From contig NZ_JABJXS010000014.1 of assembly GCF_013155275.1 (NCBI RefSeq), positions 1 through 64,000 of the forward strand: a stretch of DNA of 64,000 bases, given 5' to 3'. Positions 9,274 to 19,404 of the stretch are shown one piece after another. The notes under the pieces are model-generated. The model saw only the letters and a program-made list of their open reading frames with translations, had not been told where the DNA came from and ran no database searches. Numbering within the stretch: position 1 is the stretch's first letter; each line of letters opens with the position of its first letter. A program made the position numbers and the translations under genes. This DNA comes from Brenneria sp. hezel4-2-4. GTDB taxonomy: Bacteria; Pseudomonadota; Gammaproteobacteria; Enterobacterales; Enterobacteriaceae.

Positions 9274-9912
9274 TTGAGTGATAAGCGAAGCCTGCGCATT
9301 GTGTTTTTTGATTTGGACGGCACGCTGCATCAGCAGGATATGTTCGGTAGTTTTTTACGCTTTCTGCTCAAGCGGTTGCCGCTTAACCTTATTCTTGTTC
9401 TCCCGTTATTGCCGGTTATCGGCGCCGGTTTGCTGGTGCGCGGCCGCGCCGCCCGCTGGCCGATGAGCTGGCTGTTGTGGGCGATTACCTTTGGACGCCG
9501 TGAGGATAATCTCGTTCAGTTGGAAAAGCAGTTCGTCAGCGATTTTCGCCGTAAAGTGACGCCTTTTCCGCAGGTACAACAGCGGCTGAAAGAATATTTA
9601 CAGGATACTCAGGCGCAGGTCTGGCTGGTCACCGGATCGCCTCAGCGCCTGGTTGAGCAGGTCTACCATGATTCCCCCTTTTTACCCGGCGTTCGTCTGA
9701 TGGGAAGCCAGATAACACGGCGCGCCGGCGGCTGGGTGCTGACGCTGCGCTGTCTGGGGCAGGAAAAAGTCATTCAGATGGAACAGCGGCTGGGTACGCC
9801 GCTGAAGCTCTATAGCGGCTACAGCGACAGCAAGCAGGATAACCCGCTGCTCTATTTTTGCGAGCATCGCTGGCGGGTGACGCCAAACGGCAGTTTGCAA
9901 CAACTGGAGTGA
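9274..9912 (+). CDS. pgpC: Phosphatidylglycerophosphatase C
   Basis: 212-residue HAD-superfamily membrane phosphatase (formerly YfhB) that dephosphorylates phosphatidylglycerol phosphate to phosphatidylglycerol. The DxDxT motif (FFDLDGTLHQQDMFG) is at residues about 12-26, a hydrophobic stretch at about 30-52, the motif II region VTGSP, and motif IV YSDSKQDNPLL near the C-terminus. The start appears to be TTG at 9274, preceded by GAGGAG at 9261-9266 at good spacing; no ATG lies between that RBS and the HAD motif. It precedes tadA as in E. coli. Confidence 0.92.
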   Translation: MSDKRSLRIVFFDLDGTLHQQDMFGSFLRFLLKRLPLNLILVLPLLPVIGAGLLVRGRAARWPMSWLLWAITFGRREDNLVQLEKQFVSDFRRKVTPFPQVQQRLKEYLQDTQAQVWLVTGSPQRLVEQVYHDSPFLPGVRLMGSQITRRAGGWVLTLRCLGQEKVIQMEQRLGTPLKLYSGYSDSKQDNPLLYFCEHRWRVTPNGSLQQLE

Positions 9913-9976
9913 TTCCTCTCGGGCGTTGTCCGTATATAATGCCGCCCCCAACAGTGACAGCGAAAAAATTGCCTAA

Positions 9977-10503
<527 letters not shown>

Positions 10504-10504
<1 letters not shown>

Positions 10505-10708
10505 AGGTTGCTGACAAAGTCGTCTGTAAGCCTGAGATACCCGGGCCTACCGTACCGAGGGGCCATTATGGGACACATCCTTGTGCCCCACCCTGCGGGC
10601 CAGCATAAATGCTGTTCAAATTTGCTCCTGGCAAATTTGTCGGCGGCTTACGCCGCTACGGCCCCTCGCCACGCTCTCCCTAATAACAGGCTTTGTCAAT
10701 GGTCTGAA
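10504..10708. mobile_element. MITE-like palindromic element between tadA and mltF
   Basis: A 205-bp non-coding block is bounded by 19-bp exact direct repeats (10485-10503 and 10709-10727). GACAAAG (10513-10519) and CTTTGTC (10691-10697) form inverted repeats near its ends. Inside are nested palindromes: CGAGGGGCC (10556-10564) with GGCCCCTCG (10660-10668), CAAATTTGC with GCAAATTTG (10617-10639), and GCGGC-TTAC-GCCGC (10643-10656). It encodes no plausible protein. The structure fits a small non-autonomous mobile element or REP/REPIN-type repeat. Copies elsewhere in the genome cannot be seen from this window. Confidence 0.65.
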
Positions 10709-10749
10709 CCGCGAATTAATCGCGGCTTCGGCTTATGGCGTTATAAGAC

Positions 10750-12195
10750 TTATTCCGGCACTTTATCCGGCGCAACAACCGGATAAGCCTGAGCGGAGAG
10801 CAACTGTTGCTGCGCTTTAGTCTCTTTTTCTGACAGATATCCCACCAGACTCACCATATAACGGCGGATATTTTCCACATAGTTGTAGGCTTCATGTCCG
10901 CGCGCATAACCGTAAGTGGTTTGCGTGTAATAACGTTTCTGGCTCAGCATCGGCAGACGCAGTTTCACATCGGCCCAGCTATCGGGGTTGCCTTTCTGCC
11001 TTTCCGTCAGTTTGCGGGCGTCCAGCAAATGGGCATATCCCATGTTGTAGGCCGCCAGCGCAAACCAGATTTTTTCATCCTCAGGGATCGTATCCGGCAT
11101 CTTCTGCATCATATGCGACATATATTGCGCGCCGCCGCGAATACTCTGTTCGGGATCGAGACGATCGGTAACATCCAGACTTTCCGCCGTATTGCGGGTA
11201 AGCATCATCAGCCCGCGTACGCCGGTCGGCGAGGTGGCCAGCGGGTTCCAGTGCGATTCCTGATAGGAGATGGCCGCCAGCAGTTTCCAGTCGATCTCCG
11301 TGGCATATTTTTCAAACAACGGCTGGAGATCGGGCAGCGTTTCATCAATGGCGCTGAGGAAGGTGGTGGTATCGACGTAATCAAATTCGCCGACATGGCC
11401 CAGATATTTTTCTTCCAGTCGGGCGAGGGTGCCGTCTTCAACGATGCGGCTGAAAAAATCCAGTAACGCCGCGGACAGGCTATCATCATTTGAGCGCCGC
11501 ATGTACCAGGTGACCGGTTCTTCATCGCTGAGATCGAACGCCACGGCGAGCTGGGGATGAATACGCTGGATTAACCCAATGGTGACCGAATCTCCCAGGG
11601 TATAGTCGAGTTTACCGTCGATAACCTGTTTCAGCAGTTCCTGCGTGGTCAGTTCTGACGTTGATTCCCACTCCAACTGCGGATGTTTGTCCGCTTTCAG
11701 TTCGCGCAGCGTGGCGACATACGCGGATCCTGATGTCACGGCCAGGCGTCCGGGCAGTTTTCCCAGCGTTTTAGGGCGCGTGTTCCCCAGGCGATACACC
11801 AACTGTTGCGACACCGAATAGTAGGTCGGCCCGGCGCGAAAGCGCGCCAAACGTTCATGATTATAAATGAGTCCGGCGGCCAGTAAGTCCGTATCGTCGT
11901 CATCCAGATCGTCAAACAGGTCGTCAAGGTTTTTACGTGACGAGACCGTCAGCTTGACGCCGAGATAGTCGGCGAAACGTTTCGCCAGTTCATAATCAAG
12001 ACCTGCCGGCTCACCGTTACTGATATAGTGAGTCAAAGGCGAGTCGATGGTGCTGATACGCAACTCGCCGCGTGAGAGGATCTGTCTGAGCTGATCGTCC
12101 TGGCTGCTGCGCCAGGGGATATTTGGCCATAGGGCCAGCGCCAGCAGTAACGTGATAATCCCGATGAAAAAATAATTTAATTTTAAACGCTTCAA
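10750..12195 (-). CDS. mltF: Membrane-bound lytic murein transglycosylase F
   Basis: 481 residues. An N-terminal hydrophobic segment (about 8-26) leads to a periplasmic solute-binding-like domain (about 35-265), which acts as a regulatory module, and a C-terminal SLT domain (about 290-450). The catalytic Glu is in [10 protein letters not shown], followed by the GVRGLMMLT and AAYNMGYAH motifs of the family. MltF cleaves the MurNAc-GlcNAc bond to form 1,6-anhydromuropeptides at the outer membrane. It is divergent from purL, as in E. coli. Confidence 0.94.
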   Translation of the reverse strand: MKRLKLNYFFIGIITLLLALALWPNIPWRSSQDDQLRQILSRGELRISTIDSPLTHYISNGEPAGLDYELAKRFADYLGVKLTVSSRKNLDDLFDDLDDDDTDLLAAGLIYNHERLARFRAGPTYYSVSQQLVYRLGNTRPKTLGKLPGRLAVTSGSAYVATLRELKADKHPQLEWESTSELTTQELLKQVIDGKLDYTLGDSVTIGLIQRIHPQLAVAFDLSDEEPVTWYMRRSNDDSLSAALLDFFSRIVEDGTLARLEEKYLGHVGEFDYVDTTTFLSAIDETLPDLQPLFEKYATEIDWKLLAAISYQESHWNPLATSPTGVRGLMMLTRNTAESLDVTDRLDPEQSIRGGAQYMSHMMQKMPDTIPEDEKIWFALAAYNMGYAHLLDARKLTERQKGNPDSWADVKLRLPMLSQKRYYTQTTYGYARGHEAYNYVENIRRYMVSLVGYLSEKETKAQQQLLSAQAYPVVAPDKVPE

Positions 12196-12357
12196 ATAGT
12201 GGTCTCTCGGCGGCTTGGCTAGCCTGTCTATAGTGGCCGTTTTTTATACGAAAAGTCCCGGAGTCGAGGCATTTTGCGTAACAAACTGCCAGTGTGCAAC
12301 TTTTATTGATTTGGTTAATGGTCATTCGGCGCCGTAAGGCGATGTGCAACAATCGCT

Positions 12358-12373
12358 ACGCAAACGGTTTCGT
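12358..12373. promoter_or_regulatory. PurR operator of purL
   Basis: ACGCAAACGGTTTCGT is a near-perfect match to the PurR consensus (A-GCAA-CG-TT-C-T pattern), about 100 bp upstream of the purL start. It implies repression by PurR-hypoxanthine/guanine. Confidence 0.88.
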
Positions 12374-12471
12374 CCGGGTCAAGGATTCTCTATAATGACG
12401 CGCGTTTCCCCCCTGTAGCGCCCAACGACTGCACCGCAGTCGGTGCATCGAAGACGAGAGAACTTTAGATT

Positions 12472-15400
12472 ATGGAAATACTGCGTGGTTCACCTGCTTT
12501 GTCGGCTTTTCGTATTAATAAATTGCTGGTTCGCTGCAAAGAGCACTTTTTGCCGATCAGTGATATCTATGCCGAATATGTGCATTTTGCCGATGTCAGC
12601 GCGCCGCTGAACAACGATGAACAGGACAAACTGACACGGTTGCTGAAATATGGTCCTTCTCTCGCTGAACACGAGCCGCAAGGCCGTTTGCTGCTGGTGA
12701 CTCCCCGTCCCGGCACGATTTCCCCGTGGTCTTCCAAGGCAACGGATATTGCGCGTAATTGCGGCTTGAATAAGGTTTTGCGTCTGGAACGCGGTCTGGC
12801 TTTTTATATCCATGCGCCGACGCTGAGCGATGAACAGTGGCAGCAACTGGGGGCGTTGTTGCATGACCGTATGATGGAAAGCGTATTCAATGAGATGAAG
12901 CAGGCGGAAAAACTGTTCTCTCATCATCAGCCCGCGCCGTTGAAACGCGTAGAGATCTTGTTACAGGGCCGGCAGGCGCTGGAAGAGGCCAATGTCCGGC
13001 TGGGGCTGGCGCTGGCGGAAGACGAGATCGATTATCTGCTGGATGCGTTTAACCAACTGGGGCGCAATCCCACCGATATTGAGCTGTATATGTTTGCCCA
13101 GGCTAACTCCGAACATTGCCGGCATAAAATTTTTAATGCCGACTGGGTGATCGATGGCGTGGAACAGCCGAAATCGCTGTTCAAGATGATTAAGAACACC
13201 TTCGTCCACACGCCGGATCACGTATTGTCCGCCTATAAGGACAACGCGGCAGTGATGGAAGGCTCCGCCGTCGGGCGTTTCTATGCCGATACGCACGGCA
13301 ACTACGATTACCATCAGGAAGAGGCGCATATCCTGATGAAAGTGGAAACCCACAACCACCCGACGGCGATTTCGCCCTGGCCGGGGGCGGCAACGGGTTC
13401 CGGCGGTGAAATCCGCGATGAAGGCGCGACCGGACGGGGCTCCAAACCCAAGGCGGGGCTGGTCGGTTTCTCCGTATCGAACCTGCGTATTCCCGGCTTT
13501 GAACAGCCGTGGGAAGAAGATTTCGGCAAGCCCGATCGTATCGTCAGCGCCCTGGATATTATGATCGAAGGCCCGCTGGGCGGGGCGGCGTTCAATAATG
13601 AATTCGGCCGCCCTGCGCTGACCGGCTATTTCCGTACCTATGAAGAGCGGGTGGACAGCCATAACGGCACCGAACTGCGGGGTTATCACAAGCCCATAAT
13701 GTTGGCCGGCGGCCTCGGTAATATTCGCGCCGACCATGTTCAAAAAGGCGAAATCAGCGTGGGCGCCAAACTGATCGTGCTCGGCGGCCCTTCAATGAAT
13801 ATCGGGTTAGGGGGCGGGGCGGCGTCGTCAATGGCCTCCGGTCAGTCTGACGCCGATCTGGATTTTGCTTCCGTTCAGCGCGATAACCCGGAAATGGAGC
13901 GCCGCTGTCAGGAAGTGATCGACCGCTGCTGGCAGTTGGGCGAACAGAACCCGATCCTGTTTATTCATGACGTGGGCGCCGGCGGCCTGTCCAACGCGAT
14001 GCCGGAGCTGGTCAGCGACGGCGGCCGCGGCGGTCGTTTCGAACTGCGTGATATTTTGAATGACGAACCGGGCATGAGTCCGCTGGAAGTCTGGTGCAAT
14101 GAGTCGCAAGAGCGTTATGTGCTGGCCGTCGCGCCGGAACAACTGGCGTTGTTTGATGAAATCTGCCGCCGTGAGCGTGCGCCTTACGCGGTGATCGGCG
14201 AAGCGACGGAAGAATTGCATTTGACGCTGAATGACCGTCATTTCAATAACCAGCCGATCGATCTGCCGCTGGATGTTTTGCTGGGTAAAACGCCGAAGAT
14301 GCTGCGTGATGTCGAGCGCAAACAGGTGGAAGGCGCATCGCTAAACCGTGATGACATTTATCTGGCCGACGCGGTAGAGCGCGTGCTGCATTTGCCGGTG
14401 GTGGCGGAAAAAACCTTCCTGATCACCATCGGCGACCGTTCGGTAACCGGTATGGTGGCCCGCGATCAAATGGTCGGGCCGTGGCAGGTGCCGGTGGCTG
14501 ACTGCGCGGTGACCACGGCGAGTCTGGACAGCTATTACGGTGAAGCCATGTCGATTGGCGAGCGCGCCCCGGTGGCGCTGCGCAATTTCGCGGCCTCCGC
14601 GCGTCTGGCGGTGGGGGAAGCATTAACCAACATTGCCGCGACCGATATCGGCCCTCTGACGCGCGTTAAGCTATCGGCTAACTGGATGGCCGCAGCCGGT
14701 CATCCGGGGGAAGATGCCGGGCTTTACGATGCGGTTAAAGCCATCGGCGAGGAACTTTGCCCGGCGCTGGGGTTGACTATCCCGGTCGGCAAAGACTCCA
14801 TGTCGATGAAAACCCGCTGGCGGGAAGGCGACGAAGAACGTGCCATCACCTCGCCGATGTCGCTGGTGATTTCTGCTTTCGCCCGGGTGGAGGACGTGCG
14901 TAAAACGGTAACCCCGCAGTTGCGTACCGATGAAGATAACGCATTATTACTGATCGACCTGGGCGCGGGACACCAGGCGCTGGGCGCCACCGCGCTGGCT
15001 CAGGTATACCGCCAGTTAGGCCGTGAAACCGCGGACGTGCGCAATGCGCAACAACTGGCCGGCTTCTTTAATGCCATGCAGCAGTTGGTGACGGACAAGG
15101 CCTTACTGGCTTATCACGATCGATCTGACGGCGGGCTGTTGGCGACGCTGGCTGAGATGGCGTTCGCCGGCCACTGCGCCGTGAATGTCGATATTGCTTC
15201 GCAGGGCGACGACACGTTGGCTACGTTGTTCAACGAAGAGCTGGGGGCGGTTATTCAGATTGCGGCTTCACGTCAGGCCGACGTGCAAAGCGTGTTTGCC
15301 CGGCATGGTCTGGCGGATTGCGTGCATTATCTCGGTCGCGCCGAAGAGGGAACACGCTTTATTATTACCCGCGGTGAGGACGTGGTTTACCGCGAAAGCC

Positions 15401-16356
15401 GTACCACAATGCGTAGCTGGTGGGCGGAAACCACCTGGCAGATGCAGCGTTTGCGTGATAACCCGCAGTGCGCCGATCAGGAGCATACCGCCAAGCAGGA
15501 TGATAACGATCCCGGTTTGAATGTGGCGCTGACCTTTGAACCGCAGGAGGATATTGCCGCGCCCTATATTGCGAAACAGGTTCGCCCTAAAGTCGCCGTG
15601 TTGCGTGAGCAGGGGGTTAACTCCCATGTCGAAATGGCGGCGGCTTTCCACCGCGCCGGCTTTGACGCCGTAGATATCCATATGAGCGATTTGTTGGCGG
15701 GACGCCGCGATCTGCAAGATTTTCAGGCGCTGGTCGCCTGCGGCGGTTTCTCTTATGGCGACGTGCTGGGCGCGGGTGAGGGGTGGGCGAAGTCCATTCT
15801 GTTCAATCCGCGGGTGCGTGATGAATTCGCCGCATTCTTCCAGCGTCCGCAGACGCTGGCGCTCGGGGTGTGCAACGGTTGCCAGATGATGTCGAATCTG
15901 AAAGATCTGATCCCCGGTGCGGATCTCTGGCCGCGTTTTGTGCGCAATAAATCGGACCGCTTTGAAGCCCGCTTTAGTCTGGTTGAAGTAGAGAAGAGTC
16001 CGTCGTTGTTTATGAACGACATGGCGGGATCGCGTATGCCTATTGCGGTTTCACATGGCGAAGGTCAGGTTGAGGTACGTGATGAAACGCATCTGTCGGC
16101 GCTGGAAGAGCGTGGTCTGGTTACGCTGCGTTATGTGAATAACTACGGCCAGGTTACCGAAAATTATCCCGCCAACCCGAATGGCTCGCCAAACGGTATT
16201 ACGGCCGTCACCAGCACCAGTGGTCGGGCGACGGTAATGATGCCGCACCCGGAACGGGTATTCCGTACCGTCAGCAACTCCTGGCATCCTGAAGCGTGGG
16301 GCGAAGATGGTCCGTGGATGCGTATGTTCCGCAATGCGCGCAGACAGCTGGGTTAA
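12472..16356 (+). CDS. purL: Phosphoribosylformylglycinamidine synthase
   Basis: 1294 residues, the usual size of the large single-chain gammaproteobacterial form. It converts FGAR, glutamine and ATP to FGAM in step four of purine synthesis. Visible parts are the N-terminal domain, the AIRS-like synthase core with [13 protein letters not shown] and [12 protein letters not shown], a second AIRS-like half, and a C-terminal glutamine amidotransferase. The nucleophile Cys is in GVCNGCQMM and the His/Glu pair in [12 protein letters not shown] 12472 follows a GAGAGAAC segment. It stands alone, with its own PurR box upstream and a strong terminator downstream. Confidence 0.97.
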   Translation: MEILRGSPALSAFRINKLLVRCKEHFLPISDIYAEYVHFADVSAPLNNDEQDKLTRLLKYGPSLAEHEPQGRLLLVTPRPGTISPWSSKATDIARNCGLNKVLRLERGLAFYIHAPTLSDEQWQQLGALLHDRMMESVFNEMKQAEKLFSHHQPAPLKRVEILLQGRQALEEANVRLGLALAEDEIDYLLDAFNQLGRNPTDIELYMFAQANSEHCRHKIFNADWVIDGVEQPKSLFKMIKNTFVHTPDHVLSAYKDNAAVMEGSAVGRFYADTHGNYDYHQEEAHILMKVETHNHPTAISPWPGAATGSGGEIRDEGATGRGSKPKAGLVGFSVSNLRIPGFEQPWEEDFGKPDRIVSALDIMIEGPLGGAAFNNEFGRPALTGYFRTYEERVDSHNGTELRGYHKPIMLAGGLGNIRADHVQKGEISVGAKLIVLGGPSMNIGLGGGAASSMASGQSDADLDFASVQRDNPEMERRCQEVIDRCWQLGEQNPILFIHDVGAGGLSNAMPELVSDGGRGGRFELRDILNDEPGMSPLEVWCNESQERYVLAVAPEQLALFDEICRRERAPYAVIGEATEELHLTLNDRHFNNQPIDLPLDVLLGKTPKMLRDVERKQVEGASLNRDDIYLADAVERVLHLPVVAEKTFLITIGDRSVTGMVARDQMVGPWQVPVADCAVTTASLDSYYGEAMSIGERAPVALRNFAASARLAVGEALTNIAATDIGPLTRVKLSANWMAAAGHPGEDAGLYDAVKAIGEELCPALGLTIPVGKDSMSMKTRWREGDEERAITSPMSLVISAFARVEDVRKTVTPQLRTDEDNALLLIDLGAGHQALGATALAQVYRQLGRETADVRNAQQLAGFFNAMQQLVTDKALLAYHDRSDGGLLATLAEMAFAGHCAVNVDIASQGDDTLATLFNEELGAVIQIAASRQADVQSVFARHGLADCVHYLGRAEEGTRFIITRGEDVVYRESRTTMRSWWAETTWQMQRLRDNPQCADQEHTAKQDDNDPGLNVALTFEPQEDIAAPYIAKQVRPKVAVLREQGVNSHVEMAAAFHRAGFDAVDIHMSDLLAGRRDLQDFQALVACGGFSYGDVLGAGEGWAKSILFNPRVRDEFAAFFQRPQTLALGVCNGCQMMSNLKDLIPGADLWPRFVRNKSDRFEARFSLVEVEKSPSLFMNDMAGSRMPIAVSHGEGQVEVRDETHLSALEERGLVTLRYVNNYGQVTENYPANPNGSPNGITAVTSTSGRATVMMPHPERVFRTVSNSWHPEAWGEDGPWMRMFRNARRQLG

Positions 16357-16387
16357 TCATTCTCAGAACGGCAAAAGCAAGACGCGG

Positions 16388-16418
16388 CAAGGAGCTTTGG
16401 CTCCTTGTCGTTTTTTTG
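16388..16418 (+). terminator. purL terminator
   Basis: CAAGGAGC-TTTG-GCTCCTTG hairpin followed by TCGTTTTTTT. Its tail overlaps the first GlrR-type site. Confidence 0.9.
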
Positions 16419-16423
16419 CGACA
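16406..16423. promoter_or_regulatory. GlrR binding site 1 (distal)
   Basis: Exact TGTC-N10-GACA, the motif reported for GlrR upstream of glmY in enterobacteria. It is embedded in the purL terminator tail, so it is the least certain of the three. Confidence 0.7.
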
Positions 16424-16437
16424 AACGCTCGGTTAAA

Positions 16438-16455
16438 TGTCTCTGATTGGAGACA
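16438..16455. promoter_or_regulatory. GlrR binding site 2
   Basis: TGTCTCTGATTGGAGACA matches TGTC-N10-GACA exactly and sits within the longer inverted repeat AAATGTCT/AGACATTT. Confidence 0.85.
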
Positions 16456-16500
16456 TTTAACTCTTTGATTTGTATAAGTTGGCGTGTTTAGTAGCAAAGG

Positions 16501-16518
16501 TGTCTGTTTTTGACGACA
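16501..16518. promoter_or_regulatory. GlrR binding site 3 (proximal)
   Basis: TGTCTGTTTTTGACGACA is a third exact TGTC-N10-GACA, about 110 bp upstream of the sigma54 promoter, a normal enhancer distance for a bEBP. Confidence 0.85.
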
Positions 16519-16593
16519 TAAAATCGATATTGGGTTTATTTCGCGAACCAAGAGGGATTCTTGGTAATACATTTTTAAAAATAATAAATTTAA

Positions 16594-16606
16594 AATCAGT
16601 AACTTA
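16594..16606. promoter_or_regulatory. Candidate IHF site
   Basis: AATCAG-TAAC-TTA matches the IHF consensus WATCAR-N4-TTR. It lies in a very A+T-rich stretch between the GlrR sites and the promoter, the expected place for a DNA bend. Confidence 0.6.
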
Positions 16607-16616
16607 AATTATTTTC

Positions 16617-16644
16617 TTGAAAATTGGCACGATAGGTGCATAAT
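16617..16644 (+). promoter_or_regulatory. Overlapping sigma54 and sigma70 promoters of glmY
   Basis: TTGGCACGATAGGTGCAT carries the invariant GG (16626-16627) and GC (16638-16639) separated by 10 bp, as sigma54 requires. Overlapping it are TTGAAA (16617-16622) and CATAAT (16639-16644) with 16-bp spacing, a sigma70 promoter with nearly the same start point. E. coli glmY is also described with such overlapping promoters. Confidence 0.85.
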
Positions 16645-16648
16645 TATC

Positions 16649-16863
16649 AGTGTTGCTCATTCAACTGGTTATGATTGCGCTGCTGATTGGCAGAGATATT
16701 CGCTCATAACAACCGGAATGACGCCAAAAGAAAGGGTGCCTATCGTCCACTAGACCGATAACAGGATGCGCAAGCTGACTTTATCAAGCATCGGGCGACA
16801 CGTTGAGTGAGGCACCGCCTATTTAGTTACGCGGTCAGGGGCATGATTCTCCTGACCGCGTAA
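16649..16863 (+). ncRNA. glmY: GlmY small RNA (GlmY/GlmZ family)
   Basis: It lies between purL and glrK, the conserved GlmY position, and starts where the sigma54/sigma70 promoters predict. It shares blocks with the GlmY/GlmZ family as I recall it: GCTCATTC near the 5' end, CCGGAATGACGC, TATCGTCCACT, and CGTTGAGTGAGGCACC near the 3' end. GlmY acts as a decoy for RapZ, protecting GlmZ so that glmS mRNA is activated when glucosamine-6-phosphate is low. A 13-bp stem (16827-16863, TTACGCGGTCAGG paired with its complement) probably marks the 3' end, though no T tail follows. The exact 3' end is uncertain. Confidence 0.85.
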
Positions 16864-17094
16864 TGCTCCAATGCCCACTCCGCTTTCCTTTCCTGTTGAT
16901 GATCACCTTTGTTTCCCTGTCGCTTTTTGTTTGGCGTTACCGCTGGATTAGACTGCGTTACGCACGTCGCCGGGAAACCTTGGCGGGCCATCTCTGCCCG
17001 CCGCCTTTTAGGCCGTCGCCATGCGACGTTTAAAAACGTTCCTGACGTTTTTAGCAAATTCAGTTAGCATCAGAGCGGATCGATAGGTAACGAG

Positions 17095-18531
17095 ATGATT
17101 TCCTTGAAACGATGGCGTTTATTTCCGCGCTCCTTGCGGCAGTTAGTAATCATGGCTTTTTTGCTGGTGCTGTTGCCTTTACTGGTATTGGCGTATCAGG
17201 CATACCAAAGCCTGAACACGCTTAGCGAGCAGGCCGCAGACATTAACCGGACCGCCCTGACGGACGCCCGTCGCAGCGAGGCGATGACCAGCGTGGCGTT
17301 AGCGATGGAGCGCAGCTATCGTCAGTATTGCGTGCTGGACGATCAAACGCTGGCCACGCTCTACCAAAACCAGCGCAATCAATATTCGCAGATGCTGGAT
17401 TCTCATGCCTCCGTCCTGCCGGATCAGCGCTACTATCAAACCCTGCGTCAGCATTTAACCCAGCTTGCGGCGTTGCGCTGCAATAACAGCGGTCCCGATC
17501 GGGACGCCTCCGGACTGTTGGAGCGTTTTTCCCAGGCAAACGGGCAGATGGTGCAGGCGACCCGTGAAGTGGTGTTTTCCCGCGGACAGCAACTGCAACA
17601 GGCGATTGCCGAGCGCGGGCAGTTTTTCGGCTGGCAGGCGTTGCTGCTGTTTCTGGTCAGTTTGTTACTGGTGGTGCTGTTTACCCGTATGATCATCGGC
17701 CCGGTAAACGGGGTTGAGCGGATGATCAATCGTCTGGGGGAAGGCCGGTCGCTGGGAAATACCAGTACCTTTAAAGGGCCGCGTGAAATCCGCTCGCTGG
17801 CGCAACGTATTATTTGGTTAAGCGAGCGTCTTTCCTGGCTGGAATCGCAACGCCATGAATTTCTCCGGCATATTTCACACGAGCTGAAAACGCCGCTGGC
17901 AAGCCTGCGTGAAGGCACTGAGCTGCTGGCGGATCAAGTGGTCGGCCCGCTGACCGCCGATCAGAAAGAAGTGGTATCCATTCTGGACAGCAGCAGCCGC
18001 CATCTGCTGCAATTGATCGATCAGCTATTGGACTATAACCGTAAACTGGCGGATACGCCGACGGAGTTGGAACGGGTCGAAATTGAGGAAATCGTCGATA
18101 TCGTGGTGTCGTCCCATAGCTTGCCGGCCCGGGCAAAAATGATTCATACCGATATTGAGCTGAAAATTGAACACTGCTGGGCGGAGGCGACGCTATTGAT
18201 GCGCGTAATAGACAATCTCTATTCCAATGCGGTGCACTATGGCAAGGAATCCGGTAACATTTGGATCTATAGCCGTTCGGTTGGCAATCGGGTTCAGATT
18301 GATGTGGCGAATAGCGGTACGCCGATCCCCGACGCGGAGCGTAGCATGATTTTTGAGCCTTTTTACCAGGGTAGCCATCAGCGAAAAGGCGCGGTAAAAG
18401 GCAGCGGGCTGGGATTGAGTATCGCCCGGGATTGTATTCGCCGTATGCGTGGGGAGTTAAGCCTGATATCCGTTGACTATGCTGATGTGTGTTTTCGTAT
18501 TGAATTGCCATTAACTTCTGAGAATGAATAG
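17095..18531 (+). CDS. glrK: Sensor histidine kinase GlrK (QseE)
   Basis: 478 residues. It has two membrane segments (about 17-37 and 178-200) around a periplasmic sensor part, a HAMP linker, a HisKA domain with the phospho-accepting His in HISHELKTPLASL, and an HATPase domain (NLYSNAVHYG, GSGLGLSIARD). It phosphorylates GlrR to drive sigma54-dependent glmY transcription under envelope stress. ATG 17095 follows GGTAACGAG. The gene overlaps nothing and is followed 3 bp later by qseG. Confidence 0.93.
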   Translation: MISLKRWRLFPRSLRQLVIMAFLLVLLPLLVLAYQAYQSLNTLSEQAADINRTALTDARRSEAMTSVALAMERSYRQYCVLDDQTLATLYQNQRNQYSQMLDSHASVLPDQRYYQTLRQHLTQLAALRCNNSGPDRDASGLLERFSQANGQMVQATREVVFSRGQQLQQAIAERGQFFGWQALLLFLVSLLLVVLFTRMIIGPVNGVERMINRLGEGRSLGNTSTFKGPREIRSLAQRIIWLSERLSWLESQRHEFLRHISHELKTPLASLREGTELLADQVVGPLTADQKEVVSILDSSSRHLLQLIDQLLDYNRKLADTPTELERVEIEEIVDIVVSSHSLPARAKMIHTDIELKIEHCWAEATLLMRVIDNLYSNAVHYGKESGNIWIYSRSVGNRVQIDVANSGTPIPDAERSMIFEPFYQGSHQRKGAVKGSGLGLSIARDCIRRMRGELSLISVDYADVCFRIELPLTSENE

Positions 18532-18534
18532 ATA

Positions 18535-19404
18535 ATGAATGCACGGTCTGTCCGTCCTTTTTCGTTACACATCCTGCCCGCCCTATTCGATGTGTCTTTT
18601 CGCCGTCTGGCAAAGGCCGTGGCGATGTTATCCCTGCTGTTACCGTCGGCCTTGCTGCTGACGGCCTGCAACGCTAACGTCAGCAGTTACATAGCGTCAC
18701 AGGACGGGGAAAATTCAACGCCGAAAGAACAGGTCACCGATTACCGCCTTGCACAATGCGGGCGGCTCTGGCAGGCGGACGATCGGGACGTGATGAACAA
18801 TGCGCTTTACTGGCTGCGGGCGATGGATTGCGCCGGTCGTTTGACCCAGTTTCAGGCGCGTGAAGAAGCACAGCTCCTGACGGTCGATAGCTGGGAGAAT
18901 GCGTTCAAACGGGGAATTTTACTGGATAACGCGGGCATCACGCAGGCGGAAAGACGCCAGATGCTGGCGCAGATTAATTTGTACCGCCTTGATTTTCCTT
19001 CCGCATTGCGTCCGCTGATGCAGACCTGGCGCGATAGACAAACGCTGTTTCTGGCCTTATCCGATGAACGTTTACGTTATCAGCGTTTACAGGAATCCAG
19101 TGATAAACAGCTGGATTCCCTACGCATAGAACAAAACCATCTGCAATATCAGTTGGAGATAACGCGACAAAAGCTGGAAAACCTGACGGACATTGAACGT
19201 CGGCTTTCATCCCGTAAGCAACTGTCGGGTGAATTGCCCGATAACGATGCCGACCGTCGCAGCGCAGCAGGCCAGGCGCGCGACGGCTCGCCTACCTCGC
19301 CGAAATTGGATTCGGAGCCGGTAAACGCGGAGGATACCTACATCCCGCCGACCGAATCGGATACGGATAACTCGACGACGAAGAAGGAGCCGAAAAACCC
19401 ATGA
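18535..19404 (+). CDS. qseG: QseG outer-membrane lipoprotein
   Basis: 289 residues, longer than the E. coli protein (about 237 as I recall). A long basic n-region precedes the hydrophobic stretch ending in the lipobox LLTAC (Cys at about 45), so it should be lipidated. A coiled-coil stretch (about 170-222, with ERLRYQRLQESSDKQL) precedes a low-complexity tail rich in D, S, T and P. QseG is reported to interact with the sensor kinase GlrK/QseE in the periplasm. It sits between kinase and regulator and overlaps glrR by 4 bp (ATGA). A later in-frame start at about 18628 (MLSLLLPS) would give a more usual lipoprotein signal. Confidence 0.85.
   Translation: MNARSVRPFSLHILPALFDVSFRRLAKAVAMLSLLLPSALLLTACNANVSSYIASQDGENSTPKEQVTDYRLAQCGRLWQADDRDVMNNALYWLRAMDCAGRLTQFQAREEAQLLTVDSWENAFKRGILLDNAGITQAERRQMLAQINLYRLDFPSALRPLMQTWRDRQTLFLALSDERLRYQRLQESSDKQLDSLRIEQNHLQYQLEITRQKLENLTDIERRLSSRKQLSGELPDNDADRRSAAGQARDGSPTSPKLDSEPVNAEDTYIPPTESDTDNSTTKKEPKNP

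Noticed and set aside
10508-10786. 92-codon frame across the tadA-mltF gap
   Set aside because: It runs through the palindromic element and has no family resemblance; the palindromes explain the lack of stops.
12961-13743. 260-codon open frame antisense to purL
   Set aside because: Lies fully inside purL, has no RBS or family resemblance, and is explained by GC-rich third positions.
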